NCBI GenBank assembly: GCA_902825875.1
Contig: CADECP010000001.1
Coordinates: 292,280-352,395 of the forward strand
Length of the DNA: 60,116 nt
Reading direction: 5' to 3'
DNA from: an uncultured Acidobacteriota bacterium
Lineage (GTDB): Bacteria > Acidobacteriota > Blastocatellia > RBC074
How positions within the stretch are numbered: the first letter of the stretch is position 1; every line of letters starts with the position of its first letter. Below the pieces are notes generated by a model that saw only the letters and a program-made list of their open reading frames with translations, had not been told where the DNA came from and did not search any database. Positions 53,367 to 60,116 of this stretch are shown here, one piece after another. Both the position numbers and the translations under genes were made by a program.

Positions 53367-56297
53367 ATGAGCAAGGTCAGAATCTACGATTTAGCCAAAG
53401 AATTAAAGTTGGAGAGCAAGAAAGTGCTCGAAGACGCCCGTCGTCTGGGCGTTGATGTCAGTGTGCCCTCGAACACCCTGGAAGACCCCATTGCGGCCAA
53501 AATCCGCGAAATGTATTACCCAAAGAAAGAGGTCGTGGCTGCCAAGCCAACAGCAAGATTGATAAAACATCCAACCGCAGCCGCACCCGCGCTCGCTACA
53601 ACCCCTGATACCGCAGAGCCTCCTGCGCCTGCTACGGTAGTCGAAGCGAGAACCGAGAAAAAAACGAATGAACAACCGGCGCCTCAACGAACTGCGCCTG
53701 CCACTGTCATCAAACCGCTTGCGCCTCCGGCCAGACCGGAAATTCAGGCAAAAGCACCGGTCAAAACCTCTCCTGAAATCGAAGTGAAGGCTCCGCCGGT
53801 TCAGCAACCAACTGTGCCTGCCAAGCCTTTGCCTGCCGAAGCCGAAGCTCCCCAATCAAGATTGGTCAAGCTTCCGTCACCGCCCGCAAAGCCTGCTCCG
53901 TCTGAATTCCCTGCCGGATCACCGATCGAAGAAGCAGTTGAACCAGGGACTGAAACAGGCGAGATTGTCGAACTTGAAGCGCCAAGAATTGAAGCTCCTG
54001 AAATTCCGGTTTTGGAGCCAGTGCAGCAAGTCGAATTGCCTGACGACGTGCCGGTTCAACCAACCCCGCAACCGACGATTCACAAATCGCAAGCCAGGCC
54101 TTCCAGTGCGCCCGATACAGGCACTAAAGTCATCAAATTGGCAATGCCGACGAAGCCATTGCCCAAACCTTCTCCAACGACATCGGCCAGATTCCAAACT
54201 GAGAAACCTGCCCTGCTCAAATCGGGCACGACAGGAAAACTCGATCCTTCGCTGCTGCTGAAAAAAGACCAGACGCGCGATTTGAAAGGCAAAGACAAGG
54301 ACGCACATTTACTGCCGTCCGGCGCTCAACAGCGAACGGTTTACATCCCGCCGAAGGATCAAAAACCAAAAGGCCGTAATCAACATCGCGCAAAAGACAA
54401 AGACCGTGACAAGTTCCAGGATGGCAATACTCACAAGCTGGGATTGCGAAAACAGGCGTTGCCGACTGCGGCTCAAAAACTGATTCCTGTAGAACTGAAA
54501 CCTGTGCGATTGATTGAAGGCAGCACTGTGCGCGAATTTGCCGAGAAGCTAGATGTCAAAGCGCGTGACGTGGTGGCGGCGCTGATGCAGCGCGGAGTGA
54601 TGGCCACAATCAACCAGATCATGAGCCACGAGTTGGCCGTTGAGCTTGGAATTGAATACGGTTTTGAAGTCACGTTCGGCGATTTCGAGGACATGATTAT
54701 CGAATCGGAATTCGAGATCACTCCCGAAGCAATGGACGATACAGACCCGCGCGCTCCTGTCATCACCGTGATGGGTCACGTAGATCATGGCAAAACCAGC
54801 CTGCTCGATGCCATTCGCTCGGCGCGTGTTGCCGAAGGTGAGGCTGGCGGAATCACTCAACACATCGGCGCTTATTCGGTTGAAGTTCCAAGCTCGGAAA
54901 ACCCTGCCATCAGCAGACGAGTTGTTTTCCTCGACACGCCCGGTCACGAAGCTTTCACTTTAATGCGCGCCCGCGGAGCCAAAGTCACGGACATTGTAAT
55001 TCTGGTGGTGGCGGCTGACGACGGTGTCATGCCTCAAACGATTGAAGCAATCGAACATTCCAAAGCCGCCAAGGTTCCGATCATTGTCGCCATCAACAAA
55101 GTGGACAAACCGGACGCCAACACCGAACGAGTGAAAAAAGAATTGGCCGACCGAAACGTCCTGTGGAGCAACTGGGGCGGCGACGTGGAAATGGTCGAAG
55201 TGTCCGCCAAAAAGCGTCAAAACATTGGCGGCTTGCTGGAGATGATTTTACTGACGGCGGATATTCTGGAATTGAAATCGAACCCCAAACGCAAAGCGAC
55301 CGGAACCGTGCTGGAAGCCAAACTCGACCGTGGGCGAGGTTCTGTGGCGACGGTGTTGGTTCAGAATGGTTCGCTTCGCATTGGAGACCCGTTCATCGTC
55401 GGCAACTTCTCCGGCAGAGTTCGTGCATTGGTCAACGATCTGGGAGAGCGAATTCTGGAAGCTGGCCCCGCGACTCCGGTCGAAGTGCTTGGCCTGGAAG
55501 GCGTACCTTCCGCCGGCGACCAGTTCCAGGTTGTTGACGACGTAGTCAAAGCTCAGCAGATCGCCCAATTCAGACAGGCCAAAGCTCGAACAACAGCGTT
55601 GGCTCGCTCTGCCGCTCGCGGGCTGGATCAACTGGCGGCTCAAATGGAATCCGGCGAAGTCAAAGAACTGCTGGTCATTCTCAAGGCCGACGTTCAAGGT
55701 TCTGTGGAAGTGCTGAAAGATACGCTCAGCAAACTTTCCACCAACAAGGTGAAGGTTCGTATCATTCGTTCCGCTGTCGGGGCGATCACCTACGACGACG
55801 TGCTATTGGCAAGCGCGTCCCAAGCGACAGACACCGGAGCCGCTACGGTCATCATCGGCTTTAACGTGCGCCCCGAATCGCGCGCCGAAGACATTGCCAA
55901 GCAGGAAGAAGTTGATATTCGACTGCATTCGATCATTTACAAGGTCGAAGAAGAAATTCGCAACGCCATGCTCGGTTTGATGGAAGCCACATTGAAAGAT
56001 GTCGTTCTGGGCAAAGCCGAAGTCCGCGACATTATTCGCGTTCCGAAAATCGGTTCCATCGCGGGTTGTATGGTCATCAACGGTTCGATCAAACGCACGG
56101 CGCAGGCTCGTTTGATCCGTAATAACGTCGTGATCTTTGAATCGTCCATCGGCAGTTTGCGTCGCTTCAAAGATGACGCCAGCGAAGTCCAGCAAGGTTA
56201 CGAATGCGGTATCACCGTTGACCGGTTCAGCGACTACAAAATCGGCGACATCATCGAAGCGTACATCGTCGAAAAAGTCGCGCCTACGCAGTTGTAG
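53367..56297 (+). CDS. infB: Translation initiation factor IF-2
   Basis: 976 residues. IF2_N at the N-terminus ([19 protein letters not shown]) is followed by a long Pro/Ala/Lys-rich linker (about 60-370) and a second IF2_N ([19 protein letters not shown]). The GTPase has G1 [13 protein letters not shown]3 DTPGHEAF and G4 NKVD, then domains II to IV, ending [18 protein letters not shown]-2 places fMet-tRNA on the ribosome. RBS: GGAAT-like upstream of the ATG at 53367. Confidence 0.96.
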   Translation: MSKVRIYDLAKELKLESKKVLEDARRLGVDVSVPSNTLEDPIAAKIREMYYPKKEVVAAKPTARLIKHPTAAAPALATTPDTAEPPAPATVVEARTEKKTNEQPAPQRTAPATVIKPLAPPARPEIQAKAPVKTSPEIEVKAPPVQQPTVPAKPLPAEAEAPQSRLVKLPSPPAKPAPSEFPAGSPIEEAVEPGTETGEIVELEAPRIEAPEIPVLEPVQQVELPDDVPVQPTPQPTIHKSQARPSSAPDTGTKVIKLAMPTKPLPKPSPTTSARFQTEKPALLKSGTTGKLDPSLLLKKDQTRDLKGKDKDAHLLPSGAQQRTVYIPPKDQKPKGRNQHRAKDKDRDKFQDGNTHKLGLRKQALPTAAQKLIPVELKPVRLIEGSTVREFAEKLDVKARDVVAALMQRGVMATINQIMSHELAVELGIEYGFEVTFGDFEDMIIESEFEITPEAMDDTDPRAPVITVMGHVDHGKTSLLDAIRSARVAEGEAGGITQHIGAYSVEVPSSENPAISRRVVFLDTPGHEAFTLMRARGAKVTDIVILVVAADDGVMPQTIEAIEHSKAAKVPIIVAINKVDKPDANTERVKKELADRNVLWSNWGGDVEMVEVSAKKRQNIGGLLEMILLTADILELKSNPKRKATGTVLEAKLDRGRGSVATVLVQNGSLRIGDPFIVGNFSGRVRALVNDLGERILEAGPATPVEVLGLEGVPSAGDQFQVVDDVVKAQQIAQFRQAKARTTALARSAARGLDQLAAQMESGEVKELLVILKADVQGSVEVLKDTLSKLSTNKVKVRIIRSAVGAITYDDVLLASASQATDTGAATVIIGFNVRPESRAEDIAKQEEVDIRLHSIIYKVEEEIRNAMLGLMEATLKDVVLGKAEVRDIIRVPKIGSIAGCMVINGSIKRTAQARLIRNNVVIFESSIGSLRRFKDDASEVQQGYECGITVDRFSDYKIGDIIEAYIVEKVAPTQL

Positions 56298-56305
56298 TTT
56301 CCTGC

Positions 56306-56348
56306 TTTCGGTTTCCAGTTCTTGCCTGTCATGAACTGGAAACCGAAA
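56306..56348. repeat. 16-bp perfect inverted repeat between infB and rbfA
   Basis: Left arm 56306-56321 (TTTCGGTTTCCAGTTC) and right arm 56333-56348 are exact complements with an 11-base loop. A partial third copy of the same word follows (GAACTGGAAACTG). It looks like a mobile palindromic repeat that landed in the operon and may change RNA stability or act as a weak terminator before rbfA. Confidence 0.85.
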
Positions 56349-56370
56349 ACTGCGAACTGGAAACTGATTT

Positions 56371-56724
56371 ATGCAGTATCGTCCGAACAGATTAGCGCAA
56401 GAACTCAAGACTGAAATCAGCGCGATTATTTCGCGCGAGATGCCCCATCATCGTTTGGGCTTTGTCACCATCACCGAAGTCAAGGTCAGCCCCGACCTGC
56501 GCCACGCCCGCGTGTTCGTCAGCGTTTTCGGTTCCCCGCAAGAACAAAAAGATTCTCTGGAACTGCTCAACAACGAAAAGTCTTTCTTTCGTCTGCTGAT
56601 CGGTAAACGATTTCGGCTGCGTCATACACCCGAAATCACTTTTGTTTACGACGAAACAATTGAACACGGCGACCACATGCTGCAGTTGATGGAAGAAATC
56701 AAAAAGGAGTTACCGGAAGCGTGA
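56371..56724 (+). CDS. rbfA: Ribosome-binding factor A
   Basis: 117 residues, the normal size. Conserved segments include YRPNRLAQELKTEISAII, LGFVTITEVKVSPDLRHARV and FVSVFGS. The KH-like fold binds 30S and helps 16S maturation. Its stop is followed immediately by the next reading frame. Confidence 0.93.
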   Translation: MQYRPNRLAQELKTEISAIISREMPHHRLGFVTITEVKVSPDLRHARVFVSVFGSPQEQKDSLELLNNEKSFFRLLIGKRFRLRHTPEITFVYDETIEHGDHMLQLMEEIKKELPEA

Positions 56725-57771
56725 TTGCCGGTTGCAATAAGCCATAGCCAACCCGCATCCCAGTCACGCTCCGCGATTGAAAGTATGTTAGGTCAAGTAA
56801 GTGATCTGATTGAAAAACACAGCCGATTTGCCATCACGTCCCACATTCGCCCAGATGGCGACAGTCTGGGTTCGTCTCTGGCGCTTTGCTGGATTTTGCA
56901 AGGATTAAACAAAGACGCTGAAGTCATCATGTGTGACAGCGTCCCGCACTCCTACTCAAGGCTTCCGGGCGCTAACGAAGTTCGAGTCGTCAGAGACATT
57001 GACCGGGAATACGACGCAGTGTTTGTCATCGAATGCAGCGATGTATCCCGACCTGGGCTTCCATCTTTGAAAGACCAGTTCGTCGTCAACATTGACCATC
57101 ACTCGACGACGGCTCTGTTCGGCGACTTGAACTGGATAGATTCGACAGCGGCTGCCGTTGGCGAAATGATCTACAACCTGGCCAAAGCCATCGGAGCCAA
57201 AATCACTTCCGAAGTGGCCAGTTGCGTGTACGCGGCGTTGCTGACAGACACCGGTTCTTTCCACTTTTCAAACACGACGGAACGCACCTTCAAAATCGCC
57301 AGCGATCTGGTCAAATACGGCGCGCAACCGGCCAAACTCTCGCAAGCGATTTTCTACAACTACCCTTACGCCAAAATCATGCTGGTTGGCGCGGTGCTGT
57401 CCACGTTGCAACGCGATGAATCCGGGCGAATCGCCTGGATCACCATGACCAAAGAAGCTCAAGAGATGAGCGGCGCCACCGAAGACGATTCTGACGGCAT
57501 CATCACTTACCCGCTGACCGTCGGCGATGTCGAAGCCGTCGCTTTTTTCCGCGAACTGTCGAATTCGACGTATCGAACCAGCTTGCGCTCGAAGAACCGC
57601 GTCAACGTCGCACGAGTCGCAGAACATTTCGGCGGTGGCGGACACGCCAACGCCGCAGGCTTCACCATCAAAGCCGACATTGACGAACTCAGCCGCGACG
57701 TGATCGAACGACTGAAAGAAGCCGTTGCCAGCGCCCCCGCCGTCAACGGACGCGAAATCAAACCCCGGTAA
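56725..57771 (+). CDS. nrnA: DHH-family phosphoesterase, NrnA-like nanoRNase/pAp phosphatase
   Basis: 348 residues if the TTG at 56725 is used; the ATG at 56785 (about 20 codons later) is the alternative. DHH motifs: HIRPDGDSLGSSLAL (motif I), the ECSD-like motif II region, NIDHHSTTALFG (the DHH), and the DHHA1 C-terminal FGGGGHANAAGF. NrnA degrades short RNA oligonucleotides and converts pAp to AMP. Its place after rbfA is widely conserved. Confidence 0.9.
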   Translation: MPVAISHSQPASQSRSAIESMLGQVSDLIEKHSRFAITSHIRPDGDSLGSSLALCWILQGLNKDAEVIMCDSVPHSYSRLPGANEVRVVRDIDREYDAVFVIECSDVSRPGLPSLKDQFVVNIDHHSTTALFGDLNWIDSTAAAVGEMIYNLAKAIGAKITSEVASCVYAALLTDTGSFHFSNTTERTFKIASDLVKYGAQPAKLSQAIFYNYPYAKIMLVGAVLSTLQRDESGRIAWITMTKEAQEMSGATEDDSDGIITYPLTVGDVEAVAFFRELSNSTYRTSLRSKNRVNVARVAEHFGGGGHANAAGFTIKADIDELSRDVIERLKEAVASAPAVNGREIKPR

Positions 57772-57806
57772 CTCGCATACTCGGACTTTCGGCGTCCGCC
57801 ATGCTT

Positions 57807-57891
57807 GTAGTTCCGCCTTCAGGCGGCAGAGAGGCTAAGCCGCCAACGGTATGGCTCGTGCCGAGCCGCAGCCGCCTGAAGGCGGAACTAC
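57807..57891. repeat. 21-bp perfect inverted repeat (REP-like)
   Basis: Left arm 57807-57827 and right arm 57871-57891 are exact complements (the right arm begins GCCGCCTGAAGG and ends CGGAACTAC), with a 43-bp spacer that itself has further dyad pieces. Such GTAGTTCCGCCTTCAGGCGG words look like interspersed repeats. An apparent 109-aa plus-strand frame through it is not supported. Confidence 0.85.
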
Positions 57892-57901
57892 GAACACGAA
57901 A

Positions 57902-58140
57902 TTATTTGATTCTGGCTTTGACCGTGTTGGAGGTTTTGCCGTCCGCCGCTGATTTCGCCGCTCCCGGCCAGCGAAGGCACCAGCCGAACATTGCATTGAT
58001 CCAAGCCGACAAACTCGCCTTGCGCTCCGGCAAACAAGACTTCGGCGTTCGCGCCGTTGATCGTCACTTTGACGTTGTTCAATTGGCTGTGATGGGCGAA
58101 AGCCAGTTCCAGGCAGAAGAAAAAAGATGAAGGCTCTATC
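57902..58140 (-). pseudogene. Remnant of a TIGR03437-type C-terminal domain
   Basis: Minus-strand frames carry VTINGANAEVLFAGAQG, then FVGLDQCNVRL, SLAGSGEIS, and in a different frame ADGKTSNTVKARIK before a TAA at 57902. This order and wording match the C-terminal domain TIGR03437 common in Acidobacteria surface proteins, with a deletion/frameshift in the middle. No full gene is present upstream, so it is a fossil. Nothing else is seen between 57892 and 58219. Confidence 0.65.
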
Positions 58141-58219
58141 GGTGTTTCTGAGAGCTGATGCGATTTTTAGCCGATAAGTCCGTTCCGTAGCAGGATCAAT
58201 GAGACTCCCCTATCTTGAA

Positions 58220-58711
58220 TCAATCAAGAAAAACCTTGTTACTACATATGGGTAGCTCAAGAATTCTTCTATACTCAAACCATTCACTAACAATGCGAAT
58301 CCCACTTTTATTTGTTCTTATATGCCTTAGATAAGCAGCATCATATTTACATAGATTTCTTGGCGAAGGAGACTCGAAGAAGCTTGGGCTCGCACGCTCT
58401 TTATTCACGTAGAGATGAATACGAACAATCGAAGCGTCCTCTCTATTTCTTGAATACCAATTAAATAAAGCCGCTAAGTCCGCCTGATTAAAATTTTCCC
58501 GAGGAATGACAATTATCGTGTCTAAACTAGATGCGACTTTCTCTTCATATGCGACCTCGATACGGGAATAAAAAGCAGGTATCTTTCCTGAAAGGCGATC
58601 TCGGCTCAAAGTGACATTTTTATCAACCAAAATAGCTTTTATTGCTACTATACTGGCCACTAATGCCAAGAAAGATGCCATTAGTAAATAAAATTTGATC
58701 TTTTTTTTCAT
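58220..58711 (-). CDS. Hypothetical membrane-anchored protein, putative Rhs immunity protein
   Basis: 163 residues from the ATG at 58711 (a TTG at 58723 is the alternative). One N-terminal helix (FYLLMASFLALVASIVAIKAILV) precedes a soluble domain with IIVIPRENFNQADLAALFNW. AT-rich compared with its neighbours. It starts eight bases after the Rhs gene stop on the same strand, the usual position of an immunity gene for a polymorphic toxin. No family is recognised; the immunity role is inferred from position only. Confidence 0.65.
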   Translation of the reverse strand: MKKKIKFYLLMASFLALVASIVAIKAILVDKNVTLSRDRLSGKIPAFYSRIEVAYEEKVASSLDTIIVIPRENFNQADLAALFNWYSRNREDASIVRIHLYVNKERASPSFFESPSPRNLCKYDAAYLRHIRTNKSGIRIVSEWFEYRRILELPICSNKVFLD

Positions 58712-58719
58712 CGCTTCAA

Positions 58720-60116
58720 TCAATCTTTTTTGCAGCCGCCTCTAATCCAATCTTGAATAGCTAGGCTAGAGCTTTTACTCAACCAGTAGTCGTTAAAATT
58801 CGCCCCTCCCTTTTCCCAGTGCTCAACCAATTCTTTATCTCCCATGTTATTAAGTATATGCATGTACTCATGCACTAAAGTCACATTTTGAAATTGTTTG
58901 TGGCTAGTGTAGCCTGCATTCCACTGTTGATTAAAAGCTACGTATAGTAAATAACTACTATACTGAGAGCCAAGTAGAATCGTCTTATCATGTAAAGGGC
59001 CATTTATATTAACGGATTTTGCAACAGCATATGAATCGGTTGTCTGGTCCCAATACTGCTGATAAGTCCTTCCATACACATCACCAACTATCTTAGCATC
59101 TCTTTGAGAAGTTGACATATCAATAAATTTAATACCACTAAAACTACCAGATCGTATTTCCTGTATCCTCGCATTCAACGTTTCTTTTCCACCGAAAAAT
59201 TCTATGCAGCCATCAGGCAGTGCCTCTAAAGCTTTAATGAGATCAGCTTTATAATCTATTTCTTCTACCCCGCTGCTATCAACTGGTTCAAATGGCGGCG
59301 GTAACTCAGGCTGAAACACTTCTCTATCGTAATCTCCGCACAAAATCGTGTCCCAATAACCGTAAGTTTCACTCACTTGATACCAGTAAACGATGCAGGT
59401 TCCTCTCGGATCAACAAAATTTACTGGGTCATTATGAACATACGAATAGAGATTCAGCGTCTGTGGCTTACGCTTGCTTGCCGCTTTCAGCCCAATCGGA
59501 TCCGGCGTCAAGAACCGTCCCCGCGAAGAGTTATACATCCGCGCTTGGGCGTAATCCAGCCCCGTCGCCGAGTCGCGTTCATAGCCCGTGAACTTCTTTG
59601 AGTTGAGGTTGGTGTTGCCCGATCCTGACCATTCGGTCAGAGCCGCTCCGTAAGGATCAAATTGGCCTTTATACGTCAGGTTGCCGCTGGCGTCGGTCAT
59701 CGCTCTTGAGTTGCCCAGATGGTTGGTGTGCAGCCAGTAAAATTGCCCGTCCGTAGCCTGCATCGCTACGAGTTTGCTGCCGGAATAGACATACGCCCGC
59801 TGGACGCTGCTGGAGTTCACTTCCATCACCGACTGGCCCAGCTTCGACGAGTAGACGTAATAGGTCGTCGCTCCGCCTTCGGCCTTTTTCACCCGCTTGC
59901 CGTCGCCGTCGTAGCCGTAGCTGCTCGTTCCTCCGCTCGCCGTCTTCAGCCGGTTGGCTCCGTCGTAGCTGTAACTTTGCCCAGCGCCTACGGTCATGTT
60001 GCCCGCCGAGTCGTACGTGTAGCTGAAATTCTGGCTGTCGGTGTCAATCCGATTGGTGGTTGGCGCTCCGCTGAAGTTCGTCTGGTAATTCAGCGTCAAG
60101 CCCGAAAAGTTCGTGA
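58720..60116 (-). CDS. Rhs/YD-repeat protein C-terminal part with a metallopeptidase-like toxin domain
   Basis: The frame runs to the window edge, so the N-terminal bulk is missing. YD repeats (SYTYDSAGNMTVGAGQSYSYD-like and YGYDGDGKRVKKAEGGATTY) lead to the Rhs core end: YDYAQARMYNSSRGRFLTPDPIGL and NLYSYVHNDPVNFVDPRGT. After PRG the tail of about 240 residues changes character and is AT-rich, with an HExxH motif in VTLVHEYMHILNNMGD, pointing to a zinc peptidase-like toxin. Such tails are variable in polymorphic toxin systems. A likely immunity gene follows. Confidence 0.82.
   Translation of the reverse strand, partial: TNFSGLTLNYQTNFSGAPTTNRIDTDSQNFSYTYDSAGNMTVGAGQSYSYDGANRLKTASGGTSSYGYDGDGKRVKKAEGGATTYYVYSSKLGQSVMEVNSSSVQRAYVYSGSKLVAMQATDGQFYWLHTNHLGNSRAMTDASGNLTYKGQFDPYGAALTEWSGSGNTNLNSKKFTGYERDSATGLDYAQARMYNSSRGRFLTPDPIGLKAASKRKPQTLNLYSYVHNDPVNFVDPRGTCIVYWYQVSETYGYWDTILCGDYDREVFQPELPPPFEPVDSSGVEEIDYKADLIKALEALPDGCIEFFGGKETLNARIQEIRSGSFSGIKFIDMSTSQRDAKIVGDVYGRTYQQYWDQTTDSYAVAKSVNINGPLHDKTILLGSQYSSYLLYVAFNQQWNAGYTSHKQFQNVTLVHEYMHILNNMGDKELVEHWEKGGANFNDYWLSKSSSLAIQDWIRGGCKKD

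Noticed and set aside
57801..58130. Plus-strand 109-aa frame after nrnA
   Set aside because: It crosses the REP-like repeat and the antisense of the TIGR03437 remnant; no support.

Overview
The window reads like a chromosomal piece of an Acidobacteriota-type bacterium, possibly of the Blastocatellia or Solibacter kind. This is inference. It rests on moderate GC, the family mix (ROCO, SpoIIE-type phosphatases, Uma2, a fused LptF-LptG, ECF modules, EPS genes), a decayed TIGR03437-type C-terminal domain that is abundant in Acidobacteria, and many palindromic interspersed repeats. No rRNA or tRNA gene was recognised.

Layout. (1) 1-4000: the 3' part of a ROCO (LRR-Roc-COR) GTPase and an exported tandem truncated haemoglobin. 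(2) 4022-16492, minus strand: two membrane-anchored SpoIIE-type phosphatase paralogues separated by a 99-bp repeated element, a coupled acs-uma2-phosphatase operon, an OmpR-type two-component system and a fused LptF-LptG permease. (3) 16693-30217, all minus strand: a type III CRISPR-Cas locus best read as subtype III-D. It holds cas6, a 20-repeat array, a small SWIM zinc-finger protein, a transmembrane CARF protein, and an effector operon (CARF-nuclease, HD-less Cas10, Cas7, Csx10, double Cas7, Csx19, TIGR03986-type RAMP). No cas1, cas2 or reverse transcriptase is present. (4) 30537-34961: an XRE/ImmA-like pair, an ECF sigma/anti-sigma/CpxP-like module and a peptide-binding lipoprotein. (5) 34965-48821, minus strand: an exopolysaccharide cluster (methyltransferase, WecE- and WecD-like enzymes, two glycosyltransferases, Wzc, Wza, O-antigen ligase-like protein, TPR protein, FecR-like protein) followed by an orphan RND adaptor. 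(6) 49066-57771, plus strand: a sialidase, a small membrane protein, and the conserved rimP-nusA-infB-rbfA-nrnA operon. (7) 57772-60116: a gene remnant and the C-terminal end of an Rhs polymorphic toxin with a putative immunity gene.

How the CRISPR genes should work together. Cas6 matures crRNAs from an array apparently transcribed on the minus strand. The Csx10/Cas7/Cas10 complex binds target RNA. Cas10 keeps the GGDD cyclase motif but has no HD nuclease, so defence probably runs mainly through cyclic oligoadenylate signalling to two CARF effectors, one soluble nuclease (Card1/Can2-like) and one membrane protein. Three of the 19 spacers contain perfect 8-12-bp hairpins, which is unusual and suggests capture of structured sequence such as terminators. 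The transmembrane CARF protein, the SWIM protein and the hairpin spacers are the most attractive leads.
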